Below, piece after piece: positions 32,961-45,299 of a DNA stretch of 64,000 bases. The position numbers were made by a program, and so were the translations under genes. Within the stretch, counting starts at the first letter, position 1, and each line of letters starts with the position of its first letter. The stretch is from Guadua angustifolia (taxonomy: Eukaryota > Streptophyta > Magnoliopsida > Poales > Poaceae). Under the pieces are notes generated by a model that saw only the letters and a list, made by a program, of their open reading frames with translations, did not search any database and was not told the DNA's origin. Location of the stretch: the NCBI GenBank assembly GCA_036346375.1, contig CM070501.1:50633326-50697325 (forward strand), in the 5' to 3' direction.

Positions 32961-34776
32961 TAAAAAATAAACTATTATACATGTCCAACATCTATCAAGA
33001 TAGCGTGAATACGAACGCATGAACATTCTTACTTCTTTTTCGAAGACAAGGAAGACACACGTAAGTACACACCACACATACACGTGACTACGTTTTTTTG
33101 GCACACCTCTAAAAAGGCTGAGGTCGAAAATAAATTTTAAACCTCACAAAATTTATATTAAAACGTATCACATATACGTAAAGATAACCAATATGATTCG
33201 AACTCCATCACACTATTAAAAGGTAGCTTTAACAGTCTCTAACCTCGTACTAACATTTATCAATAGCTGACCACTACTGTTCGATCGATCTACTACCACT
33301 ACTAGTTAATCTAAATAAAGCCCTGATCTGAATTTTTTGTTGACGTCGTCAGCTGGTAACTCAACTCCCAGAAGACTAACATGAGTGCGTAGAATCATTA
33401 ATGGTGAGAGGCCTTGCTACTAGTAGCATGCAGCCATGCACGCAGTAAAAGGTGCTGTCTCTAGTAGCACGCAGCCATACACGACACAAGTGGATTACGT
33501 ACATGTCAGTTTTCTACAGTGCATACTGCCTTACACTTTTCAGTACTGCACCATTTTCCGGGTGGAGATCTGCCAAATACGGCACACCCTGGCCCAGTCA
33601 CCAGAGGCCTGCAGATAAAAAGGTCCAGTACAAGGCTCAGCCCACCGCAGGAGGCTTTGTTGTGGCCCGAAAGTAAAACAAAACGAGCTAACTAGTCTCT
33701 ATTCTCTTGCCCATGCAAGTGGTTTCATCGTGTTGACCCGACCCACTTGCACCCATTAATCTACCTCTTCTCTCGGCGCAAAACTCAGATCCAACGCACA
33801 GGCAGCACAACGCACGCCAAACAGCTCACAGTATCGAGCCTACCTTACGTACGGCATGTTTGGCCCGCAACATCAGCTAAAGAGAGACCTCGCCGGCACG
33901 GTCTTTTTTTCTTCATCTTTTCCGGTCCCGTCGTCCCCTGTCTTCTCTGTTTTCTCAGTCTCTCGCTCGTGCGTGGCTTGCATTGCGAGTGGGTGAAGAT
34001 CGGTTGATATCCAAAGATACTTTTAAATTTTGATAGTCTTTTCTTACCGCTCTAGCGATGCTCGTAGCGAATATATCCGGACGTTGATTACCGCTCTAAA
34101 GATACTTTTAAATTTTGATAAACTTTTCGAAAAGGAAGCTGATATAAGACGATATATTATCTATCGGATGCCCCAACCCATAGTATAGGAATGAGCCATC
34201 TGGTTAGGCAAATTAAATGAACCACCAAACCTCCTACGAATCCTTACTCGCCAACCTCTATGAAAACGGCGCATGGCGACTCGGCAACTTCCTCCCACGC
34301 AGCTGCCCCAGCCTGCTGTGCCTCGTCCAGGCAACCTCCTACTGTGCAGCCACCCCGATGATCTCCTCTCACACGACACGACTACCCCCGCCCCGCCTAC
34401 ATATCGCCCTAGCAAACTCACAGGCACCACCTTGGCCTCCTGTGCGTTGCCTCGGCGACCTCCTTCCGCATGACCGGCCTTGCGAGGTCCACTCGCGCGG
34501 CGCTGCCAACATTGTCTTTCATCATCCTAGAGTGCACGCGTCGAGTCTCAAACCACAGGTTGAGTTTTGATTACAAGTTTCGCGCAAAATTTCTACAAAT
34601 TTTTTTTAAAAAATCAAATGTTCAGAGAGATGCAGCGGATTGGGACAAGGAAACGACTACGTCACCCATATTTTAGCAATTTCAATTGGATCTAGTCAAA
34701 TAGCTCAAGTTAAGCCCTCCCTCCATGACTCCACCCTTCTACCACCATCCCATCCACCATCCCGCTGTTTGGTGTC
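32961..34776. other. Gene-free stretch
   Basis: 33430-34010 is mixed and promoter-like in composition, and 34170-34570 is C-rich with several overlapping frames on both strands. No frame shows a recognisable domain. Nothing is called. Confidence 0.35.
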
Positions 34777-36081
34777 TATAGGACCAAGGATAATCGACTA
34801 AAGAGGGGTGAATAGAAGGTTTTTAAAATTTTTCGGCTCTAATTGCAATAAATAAAAGGTCTAAGTTTGCCAGGGCTTCTCACAAACTCCGTTGAGAAGC
34901 TCACCACGCACAAATGCCTCTAAGTCGTCTAGGAGGCAACAACCTCAAGAGTAATAAGTCTTGACGCATGCTTGAGGTCGAATCAAGTGTCTAAAGGCAT
35001 ACTGTTAAATACAATACTTGAATTTACTACCAACTCATTCAAAATGTGAATTTAATACTCACAAGAGAGTTAGAGACTAGCTAGAACTTAAATATAATCA
35101 ATGAAATCCAAGAGTTACTCTAGAATACAGGTAGGGGTATTTATAACCCCCACCAACCAATTCAACCGTTCGAGTAAAAATGTATAAAAATATTCAAAAA
35201 TATTCTGGAATCCCAGCACGGCCCCTCTTGCTTCAACAGTTGCTACAGTGCATTTAATGACTGTTAGTAACTGTTGGGTTAGTCAGGTTGAGCCTTATTT
35301 TCTTGCCTCGGCCAAAAACAGCATTTTCTAGAATTTTTACACCAGGGGTCGGTCGGTGCTACCGCCAACCACCCTACCACCGAAACCAACCCCTTCTATT
35401 ATTTTCAAGCCTCTCCTACGGCTGGTGCTACTGCCGGGTCGGTAGCATAGGCCTGGGTCGGTAGAATCGGCTACCCTGTGCTCACTTCCAAATTGCAAAG
35501 GAAAAAATAATGCCAACTCATGCATGATTTCAAGGGCCTGTTTGGGACAGCTCCAGCTCCACCAAAATCTGTGGAGTTGGTGGAGCAGGGTATTTCTAGC
35601 TCCAGAAATTTATGGAGCCGAGTCAGAGGTACATTAAGAGTGTCTAGGTAGATCATCTTGTTTACATTTTAGACTAAAAATATAAACTTAATTCACTCTA
35701 TTTTAGCCTATAAATTTCAGCTCTGAACTGGAGTTGGGAGCTGGAGCTCTCCCAAACAGGACCCAAATGTGCATAAAATTGAGCCTTATACATTTTTTTT
35801 ATTTTGAACAAATTACCAAGACCCATGACACCTATTCTATCAATCCGATCTTTTCTCCAAAACTCCGAGATTGGTAAAAGTTATGACAAAAAATCCTTAG
35901 TTTTATACATTGGCTATTTTGCTTGACGCGTTGATCCTCTTTATGCTTTATTTTTATGCTCCCACGATCGCCGGACTTAGAACCAATCTATTTTTAATAT
36001 TCTCATAAAAGCATTAGTCCTTTAATTATGATTGTCATTAATTATCAAAACCAAATCGAATTGAAGGCTTAGATGTTTTCA
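34777..36081. mobile_element. Decayed solo LTR related to the 4011-5575 element
   Basis: The left end TATAGGACCAAGGATAATCG and the following AAAGAGGGGTGAATAGAAGG correspond to TGAAAGGACC...GAGGGGGGGTGAATAGG of the other LTR. The right end GGCTTAGATGTTTTCA corresponds to GGCCTAGATGCACTTTCA. Flanking GTGTC (34772-34776) and GTGTA (36082-36086) look like a diverged 5-bp duplication. A later MITE is nested at 35534-35764. No coding sequence. Confidence 0.65.
35534..35764. mobile_element. 231-bp MITE of the 'gcctgtttgg' family, nested in an LTR
   Basis: The termini are GGGCCTGTTTGGGACAGCTC and GAGCTCTCCCAAACAGGACCC, with only a few mismatches over about 28 bp, the best preserved of the three copies in the window. 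It interrupts the decayed LTR and is therefore younger. Non-coding. Confidence 0.85.
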
Positions 36082-38194
36082 GTGTATCCCACCATCAAAT
36101 CTTGACTTGTAAAAATATGCTTTGACTTGTCTACACGAATACCACGTATTTGTTTGCAAAACATAAGGAATATTTTATACTTTTACAACATTGTTAGACT
36201 ACATGATAAAATGTCTTATTAAATTGCGAAAATACTGTTGCATGTTTAACTCATACAGTTAATTAATTGTTGTTATATGTATGCTATATGTAGTATCTGT
36301 TTTTGCACGATATATACGACAAAATATATAGTATCATATCGATTATGCTTCGTATTCACTTCGAATTCGTGTTTGATATTATCCACGCTGCATTCATATC
36401 CAACATTATCCATATCTAACTTTGAGTCCAATAAAAAATACCATTTAAGATAAAGAGCATTATCTTATTAAATCCGAACCTATTGCATCTCTAGCCACGT
36501 CTCTTTCACCTTCCCGCGATGACCACGGGCATGCCCTTGTCTCTCAGCCGCGCACAGGTGGTCTTAGCAAGAATATACACCGGTGTATGCATCAAATTGG
36601 ACGCAATGGGTAGGGATCGAAGAGAGAGGGCGTGTGGAATAGGAAAAGTTTGGATTATACGATGACCGGTGACGATAGTATGTAGATGATCTGTACAAAG
36701 TTGATTCAACAATGGTGAATGTTTATCCCGTTATTTGGCTATACCAATCAATAGTATTTCTATTTTGAAATTCTAAAACTCTTCTTGTTAAACTCGCCGG
36801 AACTAATTGCCCCCATGTTTCCCAGCTCAATACACACTACGGTGGAGTGGTCCTCGGCAGGTGACGACAATGGCACGATGGCGTGCCGTTAGCAGCCCGT
36901 GTGAAACGAGAATCCTTTGGTGTACCAACGACTAGATGCTTTTTGACATGGTCAATTGATCATCGTTATCGATCACAGGATCGGTTAAACTGTCTAATTC
37001 TCGTAGGAATATAGCGCGCTTTTGGTACATATAATATTGTATTCCGCTGAAATCTAATATTTCTCTCAGTCTGATTACCAGTAAACACATTACTAGTATT
37101 GTAAGAGTCTAACGTTTGGTTGCTTCGAAGGAAGCTATAAAATAGTCTTAATAATAGTTCAAACATTTCATAACTCAAAACAACAACTCCACAAATTTAA
37201 TTTTTTGTATTTGAAATTTTAATCCTTGAAGGTTCATATTTATGAACTCTAAATTAAAAAATCAAATTTCAAATTTTAAAATTGCAAACTTCAACTTTTC
37301 AATTTTTATGGTTCAAAATCTCATTTTGGGATCTTTGATATTTGAAAAATTAAAAATTGAGCTTTGGACTTTAAATTCTCAGAATTTGAAAGTCCAAAAT
37401 TCAAATTTATAAAATTTAAATTCCTAGAATTGGAATATCTAAAATCTAGAATTGAAAATTCCAAAATTTAAGATTCAAAATATCATAAATGGAATTTTAA
37501 AATTAAAAATTTTAAATTAACTAAATTTAAGATTATGAAATTCAGTATTCAAAATTTGATATTTGGGTTTTGAAATTCATATTTTGGAAAAATATTAATT
37601 CTATAACTTTGATATTCAAATATTAAAATAAAACATAATTTGGATTTTGAATTTTAAAAGTTTAAAATTGGACTGCAACAAATTAAAGTAAATGATGAAA
37701 AACGCAGCAACAAAGATTTGTTTCCTGTGGTAGGCTAGGATGGACACCATTCTCTACAAGAAACATATTTTTGAAATTGACGGTAATATGATTCTCGAGA
37801 TAATTTTGGATTCCAGATTCCTAATTATTTTACCAAATAAGATAATCTCGTACAATTACTAAATAATTTCTGGTAATCCTGAGAGGAATCAAGCACACGT
37901 AGAGAAATCTAGCATTCAAATGTAGATAATAAATGAGAGGCAGAGAGGCGGAACCTTGGATTAGCCCAACCCAAGAAATTGAAGGCAAAACAATACTAGC
38001 CTGGTTAACATCAACTCTCCTACATTCCCTTGCAAACTATACACAAGAATCTCCTCAACCTCAAGTCTCTACTCTCTATTTAGTGAGTAGTATGTACATC
38101 AATCAACAAATATCATCCTTATCAAAGCTAAATACGGTACGATACTTTTGTACAATCTAGACACGTACACAGTCAACCGTAGCACGCCAGCCTT
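36082..38194. other. Gene-free stretch downstream of the ARM-repeat gene
   Basis: From about 37195 to 37690 the DNA is a degenerate low-complexity repeat of TTTAAAATT, TTCAAATTT and TTGAAATT phrases. The remainder is AT-rich and unremarkable. The last few hundred bases should include the 3' UTR of the minus-strand gene ending at 38195. Confidence 0.45.
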
Positions 38195-39184
38195 TTACCC
38201 GTGCGTCGACGCCGACGCCGGCGACGAGATGTACGGGTCCGACTGCACCAGCCCATTCAAGAAATCAGCGAGACGGTAGTTCCGCTTCTCCCCGCCGGCG
38301 CTCTCCAATGCCCTCAGCAGCGCCTCCGCCTTCGCCTTCCCCCTCGCGCTCGCCGTGCTGTCCTCCGCGAGCTCCCTCACGGCCTCCTCCGCACCACCCA
38401 CCGCGATCACTTCAGTCACCGCCGGCTCGCCGCAGGCCACGACCAAGTTGAGCAGCGCGGCTACCGCGTTTTCCCTCGCCCTCGCCGTCGCTGCACCCCC
38501 CGGTTCGACAAGGTCGACGAGGATCCGCACCCCGGTCATCCTCCTGAACGCCTCGAGGCACTCCACGCACCCAGCCACCTGCGCGACCACGGCGCTGGCG
38601 TCCTCGATGATGCCGGTCCGGCCGTCCGCCATGATGAGCGCGAAGAGCGCCTGCACGATGCCGAGCTCGACTAGCGTGGCGCGGTTGAGCGGGTAGAGCG
38701 CGACGCCGAAGAGCGCCTTGAGGGCGTCCTTGGTCGCGCGGGTGTTGGGCGCCGCACGGACGAGGGAGACGAGCGCCGAGAGCAAGGGGCGCTTGACGCC
38801 TATGATGGGGCGGTAGGCCTCGACGCAGAGGAGGCTGTGGACGGTGGCCGCGGCGTGGTGCGCGGCGGAGTACTCCTCCGTCCGGAGCGCGGCCGCGAGG
38901 GCGTCGAGGAGGCCGGGGGTGGACATGAGCTGCTCCCGCGCGGAGATGGAGATGTTAAGGAGCGCGGCAGCCGCGTTCTCGGAGGCAGCGGACGGCGCCG
39001 TGAGCTGCGCGGCGAGGAAGGGGACGACTCCTGCATCCGCCAGGGGCGCGCGGATCTCCGGGTCTTCCTTGGAGATGCGGCGGAGCTCGGCGACGGCGGC
39101 TGCGGTGGCGACCCCGTCGTGCACGGCGGCGGCACCCCGCAGGCGGCCGACGAGGGTTCTTGCCGTGTGCAGCTTCACTTCCAT
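38195..39184 (-). CDS. ARM-repeat protein (329 aa), U-box-less PUB-like
   Basis: Single-exon GC-rich gene with ATG at 39182-39184 and TAA at 38195-38197. The whole protein is alpha-helical armadillo repeats: about residues 50-90 (AGVVPFLAAQL, ASENAAAALLNISIS), 91-135 (GLLDALAAAL, AAATVHSLL), 136-175 (LLSALVSLV, TKDALKALFGVAL), 176-215 (GIVQALFALI), 216-260 (ENAVAALLNLVVACGE) and a last repeat to about 300 (GKAKAEALLRAL). A short unstructured end follows. The repeats resemble the C-terminal ARM region of plant U-box E3 ligases (PUB family), but there is no U-box, so it cannot ubiquitinate by itself. Stand-alone ARM proteins of this type occur in plants and are thought to act as protein-binding scaffolds in the cytosol or nucleus. 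No partner is indicated by the neighbours, which are repeats. It looks intact; the exact role is unknown. Confidence 0.85.
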   Translation of the reverse strand: MEVKLHTARTLVGRLRGAAAVHDGVATAAAVAELRRISKEDPEIRAPLADAGVVPFLAAQLTAPSAASENAAAALLNISISAREQLMSTPGLLDALAAALRTEEYSAAHHAAATVHSLLCVEAYRPIIGVKRPLLSALVSLVRAAPNTRATKDALKALFGVALYPLNRATLVELGIVQALFALIMADGRTGIIEDASAVVAQVAGCVECLEAFRRMTGVRILVDLVEPGGAATARARENAVAALLNLVVACGEPAVTEVIAVGGAEEAVRELAEDSTASARGKAKAEALLRALESAGGEKRNYRLADFLNGLVQSDPYISSPASASTHG

Positions 39185-41439
39185 CGCTGTTGCTTTAGAA
39201 CTTTTTGAGGTTGGGCTGCGTGTCTGCGAGTGGTCGATCCGTGTTTATTTTTCTTGGTTGGCCGATCGATCGGGAAGGTGGGTGGGAACCGGGAAAATGC
39301 TGGAGAAAGCTGGTGCGTGCGCGTATGTTTGAAGGTTCATGCATTGTTGATGTTACGCTTACGCCGTTGGTTTTACTGCGGTGGTGGTGTTGAATGTTTC
39401 TACCGCCTTTTACCTTTCCGCCCCCAGTTTCAAACCTCCTTTCCGCAAATGCTATGTATTCGTTCGGCATCACCCTTTCATTTTTATAATTTTCCACGCA
39501 ATTATCGTAACATTCTCACTAAACTGTTGCAAGAACATTCGACTTTTTCAGAAAGGTAAAACAGTGAAGTGTAGTGTGCGTCTTTTGTTATACCTTTTCC
39601 TTCTATATTACATACTTGGAGTTTGTTTCATAAAATTTTTTCATTTCCAACGCACAATAAATTGCATTAGCTTTCTGATGACAAATAGTTATCACTTTCA
39701 ACGTAGGTACAGTTAAATTTTTAAAATTTTGATTGTCAATATATTTTTAAATATTTAAATTAGATATATAAAAATCATATATATAAATTTGTCTCAAAAA
39801 TAATTTCATAATATTATAATTTTATTGGGTTTTATAATATATATAATAGAAATTAGTAATCAAAGCCGTATTCGCCGTGATGAATTAAATTTCCGTGATT
39901 TCGATTGAGGTGGTTGGCAATTAAAGAGTAGGGCATGTGCAGCCATTGTATTCAACTGTTAATTCATTATCGGAGAGCAAAGATCGATGCTAACCTAAGA
40001 GCTGTAAGAAGTCTCAATCTGTCGGCAGTACTGTAACCACATGCTCCGTTTGCCGCTTTAACCTTAGCAAAGGCAAAGCTTCATCGTATTCGTATATTTG
40101 CTCGCACATGCTTATACGTTGACAGACTCCAAATCGCTATGATTTTCTGAACGATCGAAGCCTTTGAGGATAGAGTCCACGGTAACGAAATCACATCCTT
40201 TTGGTACTCCTTGGGTTCTCGTCGTCAGAGAAGTATGTATTTCAATTTTTTGCCGTTTGCCGAGTTCTTACAGTTGCAACGAAGCGTTCTTCCAGACTTG
40301 CAGTTCCCATCACATCCAATGAGTGGAAAGAGAAAACAAAAGGAGGTGACATGCTCGCGAGGGTCAGCGTTGAAACTTGCAGAGCAGCGCAGTATGATAA
40401 CCGTGTCGAAATTTCCCCGCTCTTGGTGGTGACGGGCTGAAGCGGACCTACTTTGACTATTCTGGCTAATTCTGATGTGAAGTTTTGTCGACTATAATAT
40501 AATCCATTGTCCATCTCTCTTCGATTTCGATCGATAGTATCTAGGTGTATGTTCGATTCGAACAAGGATGTAGGTGATTTTTCTTGGAGTAGTTTGCGCT
40601 TATCAACTGACTTGGAATCTTGGACACTTGGTACTGGGATCTGATCTGATGGAGGGGTGTTACAGTTTCACACACAACTACACAAGTAACACGACAAATG
40701 TTAATAACCAGTAAGATTGCCTGCGCATTTGCACGTGCATGATATTTAAAGTATTTTTAAATAATTTGATAATATATACATGATTTTCTATTTCAAAAAT
40801 AGATCAATGCAAAACACAATTTGTGATATTTTGATATTGTATATTATAGAAGAGAATATATTCACTCCGTTTCTCGGTACTTATCACATATGACCAAAAC
40901 TTTCTTCTACGAATACTTGTATAGAAAAATAGTAAACATAGCATAACATAATATTTTCTATTTATATCATCATCTCTTAATTTTATTATTACAATGTGTG
41001 TCTCTTTCTTTCGGTACTTCTTTTATTGCACATCATATTGCTCATATAGTCATATCAGTATAGCCGAGTGAACAACTATCGATGTATCACCCTCTTAATC
41101 TCTTCGTTCCATGAAGATCTAGCAAATAAAGATTGAGAATATTTTTTTTGAGAATTTTTAGTATATTCTATATTTTCTCAGTGACTATAAAAAATATGTC
41201 ATTGACTTTTATTACGTAATAGTTAATAATTTATATATATATAATATATATATATATACAAATCAAATTTCTTTCCTTATTTTATTTCCCACTTAAATTA
41301 GCGTATTTCTGAAATTTTAATTCGAAATAAAATAAAAATTTATATTTTTCATTTAGTATGGAATTTAAAAATAATCCCTAATTTCCTTTTATTTTTATTC
41401 TTCTGTTATTTATATTTAATTTTGAATTTCAAGTTTTGA
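39185..41439. other. Upstream region of the ARM gene, then AT-rich DNA
   Basis: 39185-39560 is the likely promoter and 5' UTR side of the minus-strand ARM gene; a weak AAATAAACA on the minus strand near 39242-39250 is the best TATA candidate. 39700-39870 resembles the interior of a Stowaway-type MITE. 40150-40650 has unremarkable short frames. The rest is AT-rich with no features. Confidence 0.4.
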
Positions 41440-42000
41440 TTTAGAGTTTGTATGAAAATAAAATGGCTAATTTTATTTTGTTTTTATTCCAAATTTATGT
41501 TAATTTTTATTTGTTAGTTTTTATTTAATTTTGCATATCGGTTGTATCAGAGAAATCGTATACAAATCCAACTACTAATTTTATATAATTTATATTCTGT
41601 ATTTTAGCTATGTACATGTTTAATCTGGACTTCATATGAAAGTTAAATGGTTGATTTTCATTTATTTTTTATTCAGAATTTATATTATTTTTATTGTTCT
41701 TAGTATGGACTCTTTCTTTTAATCTAAGCCATTGGTTTTATTTTTATTTTTATTTAGTTTTGAATATTAGTTTTGGGTTAGAATTGATAATACAAATCCA
41801 ATTGCTAATTTTTACCTAAGTTTTATTCCAAATTTTAGTAATGTACGTGTTTTAATCTGGAGTTCATATGAAAATCAAATGGCTAATTTTTTTTATTTTT
41901 ATTTCAAAATTTTGTTAATTTTTTGTTGTGCTTAGTGTAGGCTCTTTCTTTTAATCTAAGCAGTTATAGCTCAGATCCACTAGATAGATGGTTAGATGTT
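41440..42000. repeat. Degenerate ~225-bp tandem repeat
   Basis: The phrases TTCATATGAAAGTTAAATGG / TTCATATGAAAATCAAATGG at about 41631 and 41861, ACTCTTTCTTTTAATCTAAGC / GCTCTTTCTTTTAATCTAAGC at about 41709 and 41940 (shortened), and a weaker third match near 41450 show two to three direct repeats. AT-rich, non-coding. Confidence 0.6.
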
Positions 42001-42315
42001 TTTTGAAATAGCAACATCCAATCTAATGGCTATTATAATTCAATTTAGTTAAGGTTCACCAAATTAAGAGCTATATGTTTTGCTTTTTATGAGAATTTCT
42101 AGCATATTTCTTTTTTTCTTAACAACTCTACATGATATGCTATTGAAGCGCCATAGGACCGGTCTTAACCACGTGACCTAGTATAAGATGTACGTAATGC
42201 CTCCTGATGAAGTCCATAACACTATTACCTCATCAATTGTTTCCTTTGATTAGGTTGGTGTCACACTTGGTGTTGAATCTATCGTAAACAAACCAAGAGA
42301 TAAAAAAGAAAAAAT

Positions 42316-42540
42316 ATGAGGAATCCTGATTTTGTGAGAGTTAGATTAAGAGATCAAGAGGCGCACTTTTCCATGTCAAGAAAGAAGCGGCGATTTCTAT
42401 TTTTGTTCTGGTTGCGCAAGGAAAAGGATTCGAAGGGAGATCGAGCTCGTGCAATGTTGTTATTAATTTCCCGTTCTTTTCTTTCCTTGGGAGCACTTGG
42501 ATGGGGAGCACCAGTAGACACCATAGCGTTTAGGGGATAA
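42316..42540 (+). other. Unassigned 74-codon open frame
   Basis: An ATG-started frame encodes a basic protein beginning MRNPDFVRVRLRDQEAHFS, with a KKRR stretch and a C-terminal part SFLSLGALGWGAPVDTIAFRG. Its codon use and lack of GC bias differ from the two nuclear genes in this window. The style resembles plant mitochondrial open frames, so an organelle-derived insert is possible. I cannot name a specific source gene, and chance is also possible. Confidence 0.2.
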
Positions 42541-42839
42541 GTCTATGTTCCATAAATATCTTGATTTATTTGTTTCTCGATAAAGCCAATCTAGTTTTAG
42601 GGAGTTCTTAGAAAAACCAAATCAAATACAAATTAGTTTTTGGGGTGTGTGACTTTTGTGCTATGGCTGAACCAGTATGAGGTCATTTGTATTTTATTTA
42701 ATTGCATGCATTGAGTCACATTGGTGTGTGATGTCTTGATTCGCCCCTATTATGTAAGTTTTGACATTTATTTTGATTTTATACTACAAAGTAATATGTA
42801 TCTCTACTCAATAGCATCTAATGGTCAATATGATGCATT

Positions 42840-43160
42840 TTTAATTAGGGTCCACCAGATCAAAGGCTAGAAATTTTACTTTTTATGAGAATTTCTAGTC
42901 TATTTCTTAAAGATCCGATGGCAGATGTAATTATGTAAATAAGGCCCACCAGATTAAAGGCTGGATGTTTGCTTTTTTTGTGGGAATTTCTAGTCTATTT
43001 TTATTTTTTCTTAGCAACTTTCATGAACTTCTAGTCTATTTCTCAAAGATCCGATGGCAGATTTAAATAAGACCCACCAAATTAAGGGCCAGATGTTTTT
43101 CTTTTTTGTGGGAATTTTTAGTCTATTTCTCTTTTTTCTTAGCAACTCTTATGAGCTTTT
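42840..43160. repeat. Degenerate ~115-bp direct repeats with 'ggcccaccagattaaaggc'
   Basis: The ordered phrases AAGATCCGATGGCAGAT, CCCACCAGATTAAAGG, and GGGAATTTCTAGTCTATTT recur at about 42845, 42910 and 43030. A related single copy lies near 42050-42110. Non-coding. Confidence 0.6.
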
Positions 43161-43867
43161 CATATATAATAGATACACGTACATGTTGCGCAGCCGTGGC
43201 CTTTACGACTCATAGGCGTTGCTTACTTGCTAGGCAGCTGTTTTTACCCCATTAACAAACTTCGATTACGTCTCCTCTGACGATCCTTTCATGCTACTCC
43301 GTTCCGTTCACATAGCTTTCCTGGGTGCTGTTTCTGCGTGTTTACACTCCCTTTTTCGTGGAACCGTAACTCGCGTCTCGCCGTCGCCGATAGTCTATCG
43401 CATTCTGCGTATTACCAGTCAAAGTAGTTTCCGGGAGTAATCAAATCATAGGTGACTGTGAGTTGCCTGATGATGCAGGCTGGTTCGTGTACACAAGGTA
43501 AAGTACCACTGTCCACTGGTCCATGCCTGTGTTAGTCCTATAATTCCTTTATCTTGCTTGTGAAGAGTAACACTGTTGAGGCCGAATCCATTCTATCTTT
43601 TCTATTATTATTTAGTACTTTGATACGATTTCTTGCTTACGAAGAGTTTAAGATTTTAATATTCGAATTGCTAATTTGAGAATGCATTTATCAATTCTTT
43701 GGTGATATGATATGTTGTAGCACCTCCTTCCTTCCTCCTCAAAAGATCTCTCGTCGTGACACTTGGCGACATCTCTTTCATCCTCTTTTCTCCCCTATTA
43801 TCTTCCCCTCAAATTCAAAAAAAAGATTTTTTTTTTTTCAAATTTCTCCTTAATAGGAAGTATTTAT

Positions 43868-44713
43868 TGTTAGAAATAAGGCCCAAGTGGCCCATTTATC
43901 TCTAATGCCAAAGCTACAAAGATTAGTACCATATTGCTAGTTGAGAGAGGAGAACACCGGTTTAAAAGGGAGAGCTCCCACCATGCCTTGTAATGAGGCA
44001 TATGGAGGGTGAGGAGCTGGCTAAAGTCACACGACGCTTGCTGCTGCAGATTTCAGCGTGTTTTTCCGCGTGATACCGCGATTTCCGTGGATTAAATTTC
44101 GCACGCCTAAACCCTTTTTAATTTTCGTTTTCTCTATTATTAGTGAATTAATGGGGTCATTTATCGAGAATTGAAACAACCATGATAATGGCGCTCGCTT
44201 AATAGAAACCGCCGCTTGAATGACCCGCATTACTAACGTTTAATGGTGACCGCATCGTGCGAGGCTATAAAATCTGGAGACGCCCGCATGATGAAGGCTT
44301 TTGGCTCGCACTCGCTGATCCACCGTGATCTCGCTGCGCTGCGTCTTTGCGGCTCGTTTTTCATCGACCTTCCTCTCGGCAGACACCGCGAGGTAAGGAG
44401 AGCGGATCTCCGAACCGCTGCCGCTGCGAGAACCGCGACGGGCGGCAATAAGGTTTCGGCAGCGCAATTGCACGACCGCCGAGCTCTTCATCTTGCGATC
44501 CACGACGCCGACTACTTCCTCTACTACGGCCGCTATCAGGCCGCTTCCTTTTCGCCATCAAGCCCATCGTAAGAATTCTCCTATTTTTCCTCTCGTGGAT
44601 CGATCTACTTTACGTAAATATGTGGTGTCTTTTGTCTTGCTCTCAGATTTAATCATTTTAAAATTAGCTTAATATTCAAATCTAAAACAAAAATAATACC
44701 TAGATTTCCAACA
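43868..44713. mobile_element. Probable copia-type solo LTR (~846 bp)
   Basis: It starts TGTTAGAAATAAGGCCCAAG, a start typical of plant copia LTRs. Inside there is TTTAAAAGGGAGAGC, a TATA-like element, followed by CCATGCCTTGTAATGAGGC. The proposed end is ATTTCCAACA at 44713. Flanks TTTAT and TTTTT could be a diverged 5-bp duplication, but the 3' boundary is uncertain. Open frames inside the GC-rich part (44233-44572, both strands) have no domain and are by-products. Confidence 0.5.
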
Positions 44714-45299
44714 TTTTTAACAATTTTTTAAAGTTTTGGAGTTGATATTTTTTGAACCGAACGTTTTTTGAACCAAAACTACTCAAACCGAAAGTTTTTG
44801 AGTCTAAAGTTTCAAACCGATTTTTCCTTGTTCAAGCTGAAAGTTTTTTATATCGAAAGTTTTTAATTGAATTCATCTTAAAGTTTCTAATTGAAGTTTT
44901 TTGCACTAGAGGAGAAGGAATGGGTGAAAAAGGAAACGAGAATGGAGAGTAAAGGGAGAGACGCCATATGGCAATACTTGGATGTATCTTACCAAAGAAA
45001 AACAAGATTTGTTTGGTTTGATGACAAAATTATTTCATTAAACCTTACCAAGATTTGGTTTGAAATTAGATTTACCTTATTAAACCTTACCAAAAATATG
45101 GTCGCTAAATTAGCTGCTGATGTCTTGGCCAAAGATTGGTTAGAAAATGAAGTAGAGAACCAAGGAAAAGAAATTTTATGAAAATTTAGTAGCAAACCAA
45201 ATGCTTACCAAAATTTGATCAACGCTATCAAGATTTGGTAAGGCAAGCATGAGTAACCATTGGAAGCAAATCAAATAAATCTGTACCTTCGAAGTTATT
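44714..45299. other. Low-complexity and AT-rich gene-free stretch
   Basis: 44740-44910 repeats phrases such as TTTTTGAACCGAA and CGAAAGTTTTT. 44950-45250 has ACCTTACCAA / TTACCAAAATTTG phrases repeated several times, which are complementary to TTTGGTAAGG at 45233. This suggests a small inverted-repeat element. No gene. Confidence 0.4.

Noticed and set aside
32411..32970. A possible gene with repeated AGAGATAA motifs
   Set aside because: No open frame; the pattern is a duplicated AT-rich repeat.
38201..39332. Several plus-strand frames across the ARM gene (38201-38674, 38837-39208, 38844-39332)
   Set aside because: They are compositional shadows of the minus-strand ARM-repeat gene.
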